Shown one piece after another: positions 56,431 through 64,000 of a stretch of 64,000 nucleotides of DNA (within the stretch, counting starts at the first letter, position 1; each line of letters starts with the position of its first letter). The position numbers and the translations under genes are program-made. This DNA is from Dipteris shenzhenensis (Eukaryota; Polypodiophyta; Polypodiopsida; Gleicheniales): NCBI GenBank assembly GCA_047967505.1, contig CM106540.1, one strand, 5' to 3'. Below the pieces are notes generated by a model, which was not told the origin of the DNA, ran no database searches, and saw only the letters and a list, made by a program, of their open reading frames with translations.

Positions 56431-57110
56431 TGTTCTATAATTACACGTCCATTAGTGCATTTACCAGCACGTCTACTAGTGCGCCTACACTGGTTCAAAA
56501 CAGCACAGATGCGCTCTTAGACATGCTCCTCTTCCCAAATTCTGACAAAAAATCGACACAGTGATAAACATTCCTCCGACCTTTCCACATGCAAAAAATC
56601 CAAAAAAAACTTCCCCCTTGCAAGTGGCAAGGACGAAACTGGAGACCAAAGCTCCTCGCTCAAGTACAAGATCTAGCGAGAAAAGAGACTCACCTTGGAG
56701 AGGTATTTGTCCTCCTTCTTGTCTTTTCTTCTTGTCCTCCTTCTTATCCTTCTTCTCTTGTGGCAAGAGTGCTTGGAGATGGGGTGTGCTTGGAGATGAG
56801 GCCTCCTTTTTGTCCTCCTTGTCACGAAGATGAGGTTTGGGGGAAGGTCTTGTAGGCGCGGAGTGGAAAAGCATGTGGTGAAGTTTGGATCTACTATTCT
56901 TAGCATAGGTTTTAGAGTAGGCGCACATCTAAAAGTGCATTTAACTGTGCTATAGATGCACTGAGAGATGCTTATTTAGACACATTTCCACATAGTGTAG
57001 ACGCACTATTAGATGCATTTCACATAGTGTAGATGTGGTAATAGACGCATTTAGTAGAGTTTAGGAGAAAGTTTCAAGTCATATTGACATGTGATTGTTT
57101 TTATTTGTAG
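56431..57110. other. CACTA-C inter-gene region
   Basis: Short motif clusters (56440-56530 and 56920-57060: GTCTACTAGTGCGC, TAGATGCACT, TAGACGCA) flank about 350 bp of Lys/Arg-rich-coding sequence without domain. This corresponds to the promoter region between the divergent genes. Confidence 0.5.
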
Positions 57111-57111
57111 G

Positions 57112-60100
57112 ATGTCTTCAACAAGCACCTCCAAGAGTGAGGATGAATCCCTCCTCCACAATTGAGAAATGTGGTTGGAGCAAAAAATCAAATGTATGTG
57201 TGACTAATGTCGAGAGAACATGTATCGTGCATGGAGAATTACACTTAGTCACATCTCAAAGTACGAAGAATGGGATGCAATCGTATCCGAGTCGTATCCA
57301 TGGTAAGTGTTTAAACATTGAGGTTGATTGACATACCTATGGGTGTTCAAGTGTTTGATATATGCTCCTTTTCTATTTGATACAAGATGTAGTGACACAC
57401 CCGCATATGTTGCCGTATGGTCATCGTAAGGAGGCAAAGCATCGGTGATATGAGGTGGGATCTTTAGGGGGGACTGTTATGGATGCATGGAGTGATGGTG
57501 ATAGTAGCCCTCCACCATTACCTGTGGAGGAGGAGGTGCTCGATGATATGGTGTGAGATCTATTTTCCCATGAGTCCTTAGGGAGGGATGATAGCATGGA
57601 GTAGGACCATCAAATGTTTACTACATCATTGACACCAGTATTTCTGGGGTGCACATTCTTTGTTCTACACGCCTCCCTTGAGTTACTGAACTTGCATACC
57701 ATTTATGGATGGAGCGATGCAAGTTTGAATGCATTACTCAAGTAAGCTTTCTGTTTTGCAAACATGGTGAATTATGCTAATGGATCAACTAGAATACATT
57801 TTCTCATTTATGGTCTTCATGTGCAAGCTATTGTCTAACATGTTTCCAAGGGAGAATAAATTACCAACCTCAAGAGATATGGCGAGGATCTATTTGACAT
57901 CTCTTGGAGGGTTGGATGATAAGCACATCCATGCATTAGTCAATAATTGCATTTTGTTTCGTGGAGCACATAACAAGGCGCAAGAGTGTCCTCCTTGTGG
58001 CATGGGGGTGTGCATTGCTAAGAAATCCTAGGTACATCTTCAAGAATGTGGTGTCTACCATTTGGAATCATTTGATTGGGACACGAGATTCCTTGAGCAT
58101 AACGGAGGATCTGTGCACCACAGGGAGGATGCGTGAAGCTTGGCCACAAGAGAGACCAAATGGGCGTGTCTTTTTACCTTATGCACCATGGACGTTATCA
58201 AAGAAAGAGATGGTGGTGGTAAAGTGGGCTATCACTACAATTCGTACTCCCACTGGATGCATGAGGTGTTTGAAGGGGGCCTTCACAAAGAGCAAGAAAA
58301 GAGGTGTAGAGAAACTATACGGCTGGAAATCTTATGATTGGCACAAGATGCTCTAAGTAAGTATGACTTGGCATAATCTCTTTTTCCTTCCAAATTTGTA
58401 AGTCTAGAAGCAATTAATCAACCATCGCTCATGTGTTCAGTTCATACTACCTACTAGTGTTTCTCATTGTGCATCAAAGGATGTGAAGGATTGTACTTAC
58501 AAGATGGGCGATCTTGTGAGATACTTTACACTATACAAAATGTGAAGCATATCAATGCTTGATGCAAGGTTTTCATATTGCTACTATGGTGCACTTTTTT
58601 CTTTCTAGGTATGTGAGCTGAAAGGAAATAGATCCCACCACACTTAAGGATGCTCAAGTTATGTTAGTGGAGGTGGTTTGTTTGGAGAAGACCTTTCCAC
58701 GTTCTATTCTCACAAGCCAACTACATCTCATAGTGCATTTGGTGGATCAGATTGCTACATATTGCGGCATTGTACATGCACGATGGTTGTTCTTCCTCGA
58801 GTGCTTCATGAAGACCTTAAAGGGTTTTGTGAGGCAAAATGCAAGGTTTGAAGGTAGCATGGCTGAGGGTTGGTTGGTACAAGAATCACTTGTATATATT
58901 TTTGAGTTTCTTGTCGATGTGGATAGCTCTATGGAGAGATGAAGAAGACCTAAGGATGACCTCTATTGTGCCTCAAGGGAAAGGACGGATCAAAGTAATG
59001 GATAGGGAGTTGCCTAATAATCTAAACCTCTATTGCATGCTTCATAGTGATGTGATGAGAAGATGGGTGACAAGATATGAGGATGCAAAGGCAAGAAGAC
59101 AAGGAGAAAGGGCCCTCTTTCATACACACCATCGATCTCGTGTGCCATACCTTGAGCATCTAATAGCACTTCCAAAGGATATTCAAGTCGATTGGCTACT
59201 TGAAAAAATGGAGAGTGCAGAGAGAGATGAGGGGATGCATATCACAATGGAAGAATGAGAGTATGCTAGAGGTTGCATGATGCAAAAGGTGGGTATATAG
59301 AATGTTTTGCATAAGCTTGGAGCTTTCAACAATTTAGAGTGCTTATTCAATTGATTTTTTCTTGGTGTATTGCACTATGTTCAATGCTATATGGTGTGAG
59401 AGCAACCATTTTCAAACACAATGTATTGATGATAAGAGAAACACACAAGATTGTAGCATCATTGCTAGCTTTGAGGGAGTCAATGGAGCCATGGATGATT
59501 ATTGTGGCATAATCCAAGATATTATTAAGCAATACTTTTGGCACTTCTTTGTGTATGTTTTGGATGTCAAGTGGTTTAAGGACATGGTGGAAAGAGGCCT
59601 AATGCAATAATCAAATGCCATGCAACTAGCTTTGTAACTATTGACTCCACAAAGTTTTGGCAAAGCAAGAAGGACACACTAGTACTACCGCAATAATGTG
59701 AATAGGTATTCTACACATTTATAAAAATGCTCACTTATATATTTGATGCCTTCAATGCAAGGAAATTAACATGTTTGTATTTGTGTTTGAATAGGTCGTC
59801 TATCAACCAATGGTGGATAATAATAGGTGGAGGCACGTCATACCTATTATGCCACGTTCCAAAGTGATGTATAGTACATTTACTAATATGGAGTGTATGG
59901 AGGATGATCATGGCCTTGGAGGTGATGATGATCATGATATAAGAGAGGAGGATGATCATGAGATAGGAGATACAGATATTCAGGCCATTACGTCCCACCA
60001 TGAGGATGAGCCTACCATTGGTGATGCTGATTTCGATGAGCACAGTAGCGCAAGTAGTAGTGGGTTGAATGTATTGTATATTTCCACATTGGTTTGGATA

Positions 60101-60156
60101 TTGAAGTAGATAGTTTGGCAACGGTTGATCTCATTGAGGATGAGATCGAATGGTAG
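57112..60156 (+). pseudogene. CACTA-C TNP2-type transposase, broken
   Basis: The ATG at 57112 follows TTTGTAG. Segments in order: transposase-associated region with shifts (57112-57331), exon 2-like (57440-57750, containing GGAG-TAG where B has CAG), the start of the Transposase_21 exon (57774-58031, ENKLPTSRDMAR), then a direct jump to IFKNVVSTIWNHLIGTRDS (58035-58356). That jump deletes the catalytic core and exon 4. DUF4218-like (58661-59258), DUF4216-like (59362-59700) and the acidic tail (59810-60156, TAG) follow. Other lesions: TAA after HKML and TGA in MEE-stop-EYARG. Confidence 0.85.
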
Positions 60157-60369
60157 CCCATTATTGTATCATTCAAATTTCTTGCATATTGGCAAAACTA
60201 TTTAATATATTGTCTCATTCTCCTCACCTCACTTATTTTTTGTATATGTGCATTTGGTAAAAAGCATATTATGGTGTGTGACACGTGCATAGCATTGATA
60301 TTTTTATTAAATTAGTTTCTTTGGAAATCATGGGCAATGTTTGGCAAGCCATGATGCACCTGCAGTAAA

Positions 60370-60588
60370 ATTTTAAACTTTGTTACGCATTTATCAATGC
60401 ATCTAAATGTGCTTCTATCATACAATGCAGATGCGCTATTAAATGCATGTATAGCCACAATTTCACATGCTTTTGTAACCGTGCTAATAGATGCATCCAT
60501 AATTTTATTAACTCTATCAACGCTTATAGACATGGCCGCTATTTTTTGCATCTATTGAGCACGTCTATAGATGCATTGTGTTTTTGTG
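60370..60588. repeat. CACTA-C right subterminal motifs
   Basis: TTACGCATTTATCAATGCATCTAAA, GATGCGCTATTAAATGCA, TAGATGCATC and GCACGTCTATAG precede the right terminus. Confidence 0.6.
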
Positions 60589-60591
60589 TAT

Positions 60592-61700
60592 GTATAGCTG
60601 GTGAAAAAGTTGCCAGTCATTGGGTGGGCTTTCCATGTCTAGAGTTTGACCCTCATAATCTCCTCATCCTTTTGTAGATAGATTATATTAAAGGCCTAGT
60701 CATGGATGAGACCTCCTCATCCTTTAGTAGATAGATTATATCAAAGGCCTAGTCATAGCCATCTGGCTATCCATGGATTCCATTTTGACAAACCAAATCG
60801 GGTAGGTAAGGCTAAAGGTCTTTATCTTTATGTCTTTTAGAACTCCTACCTACCTAGGCTATTGCTCCATTGACTAGCTTAATAGCCAGATTGGTGCTTT
60901 CCATCTCAGGCCTTTTCCATTTGGCCCAGAACTTTTTGGTGACAATGCTAACTCTCGTCCCTCCATCCAATATTGTTGTAGCATCCTTGTTTTGGCAAGT
61001 AATTAGGAGCATAGCATGCGTGTCATCACTCTCAAAGTACTGATTTCGCTTGTTAACCGATATCTTTAGTAGATTTGTCTCTTCCATGGGGGCTTTGACT
61101 ACCTGGATAGACACTTCATTAGGGGTGACCATTTGTCCATTCATCCACTCAGAGAGATCTCTCCAAAGGATGGGGCTCCCTTTTAGTAGGGATGACAAGA
61201 ATGCAGTGGAGCCTTGCTACATCCTGAGGCTGGCTTGCCTTTGGATGGAGATGTGGTCGATTTTTCCTCTTGGCCTATTTACAGATTTCTTTATTCATAG
61301 CCCTAGCTTGGGCCCTCGTGATAACATTCAATGATAATGAGGACACTTGGCCTCTCTCAATACTCAGAAAATTGATGCTTGTCTTAGGATCAGGGGCTGT
61401 CCTAGGTGCCCTTCTCATGGGACATTCCTTGTATAGATGGTCCACCCCACAAAAAAATGGATCATTTGGGTTAGTAGCGGATGTTCAAGGTAAGGGCTAT
61501 CATCCTTATAAGGACAGTCCTGAAGGAGGTGAGGTCCATGGCACTTATAACAAACAAGTTATGGATTGATTGGCCATTTCCTTGTAAGGACACTCGCTTG
61601 CACAATGTGGGCCTTGACAAGTATAGCATTGGATGGCTAGCCTATGATTCATGATATTCATATCCCTGGCTCTCGTTGCATAGTGGGAGTGGTTTGATAC
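60592..61700 (-). pseudogene. Ty3/gypsy fragment: gag knuckles and protease
   Basis: Minus strand. Near 61640-61510 two Cys-rich knuckles can be read (CYTCQGPHCASEC and CYKCHGPHLLQDC), then the frame 61198-60854 with TCQNKDATTILDGGTRVSIVTKKFW, an aspartic-protease-like motif with DGG. It continues leftward to the CACTA-C insertion and then to RT at 52829. gag-PR-RT order on one strand agrees with gypsy. Multiple stops. Confidence 0.65.
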
Positions 61701-61949
61701 ACCGGAATATATTGTTCATTCTGCATAATATAGTGGCTTATCTAGTTGGTCTGATACACATGACTCTCATATGGCAAAGTATCGGATGCCAGAGTGACAT
61801 AGTCGGGGTCCTCCCACTCACTCGGTGGTTCTTCAATAATCACCTAATTTATAGGTGTAATCCCTGGTGGTGGGGGTTGTGGATGTAGGAGGTTGGTGGA
61901 AATGGTAGGTTTTGAGCCCTAGGTGACCCTAGAGAGGGGGGCTCTCTGC

Positions 61950-63770
61950 ATAGGTGGCCCTTAGTTTCCCACATGGTGGTGGGACAAATATTGTGGACTA
62001 CCTATTGGGGCCATTAACCTTTGCCTCATGGACACACAACTTCATTGTACCCCCTTCCCCACTTGGACCTAACCACTCATACCTGGCCTTTCATATCTCT
62101 GCTATTCTGCTAGCCATAGGGAGAGCTCCTCCCATGCCTGCTTGTGTCCAGATCCACTTCGACCATTACCTCAACCCAGTATATGTGAGTCACTTTGCCA
62201 AAGAGCTTCCGACCCTACTTGGAGATGACAGAGACTAGATCCACTTTGACCATGCCCTCAACCTAGTATATGTGAGTCGCTTTGCCAAATAGCTTCTGAC
62301 CCTACTTGGAGATGACATAGACCCTGCCCATGGCTCAAACACCCTTGTCTTAGTGGTATAGGATGCTGCCACTAGATCATTTCCCATTACCCAATCCACA
62401 AGGGCCTAAGATGGGAAGATGCTTCAAAACCCTTGGTCCAATGACGAGTGTAGAGAGGCAAGAGCCCACCTCACATAGGAGCAAGACTTGGACCATTTGA
62501 CATCATCTAAGGCATAGTGGATCTTTTGACGACTAACACATCATAAGAGGCGGGCTTTTCTCACACATAGATTATCATATCATTTTGAGGAGGACATCTG
62601 ACCACACTGAATGGGGGCTTTTATTAGAGGGAAAGCCACCTATTCCCATCAGTGATCTAGATGTGTGGCACACTTATGCATGGTCTCTCTATGATGTCCC
62701 AATGCAAGCACCACCTGATATGTCCTCTATGCTAGGTCCACTACCTATCACTTATTCACTACACAAATTGTATGAGCTACACTCTGTTGGCTACACAACC
62801 AAAAAGCACTGAATCATCAGGGCCTACAGACTGAGCATTTTGCACATGGGTAGGAGGTATTAGCTCTGTTCTAGCACAAATGTTCAACCATGCTGTATGC
62901 CATGGCTTTCCAACTGCTTGGAACATTACCACTATTGTACTAATACACAAAGCACGAGACCTCATAGGTACTAGGAACTACCACGCCCTCATGATTGGCC
63001 ACACATTGGCCAAGATTTATGAATTAGTACTAGAGAAGGAGATCAGTAGTCATACAGAGGCTCAAGAGCAAAGGGCACTAGGACAAGCAGGATTCCAAAG
63101 GTGGTATTCCACTCTAGATGACATCTTCATTTTGAGGGCTATCATTGAGGAGGCAAGGTCCAGATGCCAAAAAGTCTACACTTGCTTTGTAGACTTTCAC
63201 AATGCCTTCGACACTGTCCCGTGATCCTACATGTCCAGGAGCTACCAGGAGACTATAGAAGATGCAGATTCCCAAGACTTTGATTTGGGGTGTGATTAGC
63301 CTAAATGAGTCTGTAAGAGGGAGAGTTTGTGCCCTAAGAGGTTTATCAAATTGGTTTGAGAGCATGATAGGGATGAAGCAGGGTTTCCCCCTCTCATTAA
63401 CTTGCTTTGAACTTTATATTGATGAGATTACATCCTTCATAGACAACCTAAGGGGCGAGGGATCACTACTAGCTAACCTCATGATACAGATACTATAATA
63501 CGCTCATGACATAGTCCTCATATCATCCAATATAGGGGCTATAGAGACATTTAGAGGCCCTAGTGGTGTTTTGCAAAGAGAGGGACTTGACAGCTGACCT
63601 TGGAAAGACCAAGGCTATGATCTTCAACACCTTGCACGTAGTGCTTCACCGACATAGCTTCACTTACCTTTACTATGGGAATCACCTTGCTTATGTGAAG
63701 CCAATAAACAAATATCCTATATCTTCAATTATGGAGCTCACACATTTCATTCTTTCTTCATGTTAATTCA
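61950..63770 (+). pseudogene. LINE: endonuclease end and reverse transcriptase
   Basis: 61954-62238: GGGTNIVDYLLG and LGPNHSYLAFHI, typical of the C-terminal part of LINE endonuclease. An 87-bp tandem duplication (62151-62237 against 62238-62324, in frame, 29 codons) follows. RT: 62880-63224 has FPTAWNITTIVLIHK, RNYHALMIGHTLAKIYE, CFVDFHNAFDTVP (first catalytic Asp). 63262-63498 has KQGFPLSLTCFELYIDEI, then YAHDIVL near 63500, where the usual YADD reads YAHD. Stops occur throughout (for example 62480-62580). The 3' end is not identified; the final 230 bp of the window show nothing recognisable. Confidence 0.8.
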
Positions 63771-64000
63771 AGGACCTAGTTCCTCATAATTCATGAGAGG
63801 TTTTTGGGCCCTTGGTGTCAATTCAACCTATTGGACATGTAACTCAATTCCTCTACCATTGCCTTAATGTGAAGTGATTTTAGCACAAAAATACTTAATA
63901 TGGAGTGCTTTTAGTAGAGCTAATAGAATACTTTTCTAAAGTTCCATCTTTCTCCCAAGCGATCCTAAAGCGAGTTACTTGCCCTTGAAAGATGCCTTTT
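63771..64000. other. Unassigned right edge
   Basis: No gene or repeat recognised; possibly LINE 3' sequence or flank. Confidence 0.4.

Larger units (their letters stand above)
53445..60588. mobile_element. CACTA-C: inverted sister element in gypsy
   Basis: 7144 bp. Left end CACAACAAGGAAAAGGG (53445), right end ...GATGCATTGTGTTTTTGTG (60588), 3-bp duplication TAT at 53442-53444 and 60589-60591. Gene order is reversed relative to A and B: acidic-tailed gene leftward (55476-54111), TNP2-type gene rightward (57112-60156), with the purine tract between. Coding regions carry many stops and shifts, and TNP2 lacks most of the Transposase_21 core. Motifs are the most diverged of the three (TAGATGCA for TAGACGCG), suggesting the oldest insertion or heavy CG decay. 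Confidence 0.9.

Overview
The window is nuclear DNA of a land plant with a repeat-rich genome. It holds one intact host gene, an HKT/Trk-type cation transporter with three exons (32875-35383). Nearly everything else is transposable-element DNA, much of it nested. Plant origin follows from HKT, CACTA (En/Spm) TNP2 genes, plant-type Copia elements with initiator-Met primer sites, and CCCTAAA-type telomere-like motifs. The divergent HKT and the unusual transposase families suggest a non-flowering plant (fern, lycophyte or bryophyte grade). That placement is inference; the sequence does not fix the species.

Layout. 1-1.5 kb: no gene, then CCACATC-rich sequence. 1.49-20.6 kb: what looks like one old two-gene DNA element. 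Arrays of the palindrome TACCTCGATCGAGGTA lie at both outer edges. Just inside the left array starts a decayed transposase-like gene (+, from 1948). Just inside the right array starts a two-exon RING-H2 gene (-, from 19859). A 185-bp tandem array lies between them. Two Copia elements (Copia-1 2264-8166, Copia-2 8564-14155, both coding on -) are inserted in the transposase gene. A third (Copia-3 20598-27814, +) sits in the right palindrome array. 27.8-30.9 kb: gene-free DNA, a composite CT-microsatellite array and a LINE 3' remnant. 30.9-35.45 kb: HKT gene and upstream region. 36.25-36.99 kb: a 740-bp foldback element.

37.06-51.27 kb: a CACTA-like element (A, TSD TTC) whose second gene is split by a complete sister element (B, 41744-49346, TSD CCT). 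A third sister, C, lies inverted at 53445-60588 (TSD TAT). C interrupts a decayed Ty3/gypsy element, whose pieces lie at 52.4-53.4 and 60.6-61.7 kb. All three share termini beginning CACAA, subterminal TAGACGCG-type motifs, and a divergent gene pair: a TNP2-type transposase and an acidic-tailed, probably TNPA-like, partner. The window ends in a LINE with endonuclease and reverse-transcriptase segments (61.95-63.6 kb).

How it fits together. Target-site duplications and rejoined reading frames give an insertion order: the two-gene element before Copia-1/2/3, A before B, gypsy before C. All the mobile genes show decay, and in-frame stops are mostly TAG or TGA at sites explained by C-to-T change. 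Only HKT and the spliced RING-H2 gene read open from start to stop.
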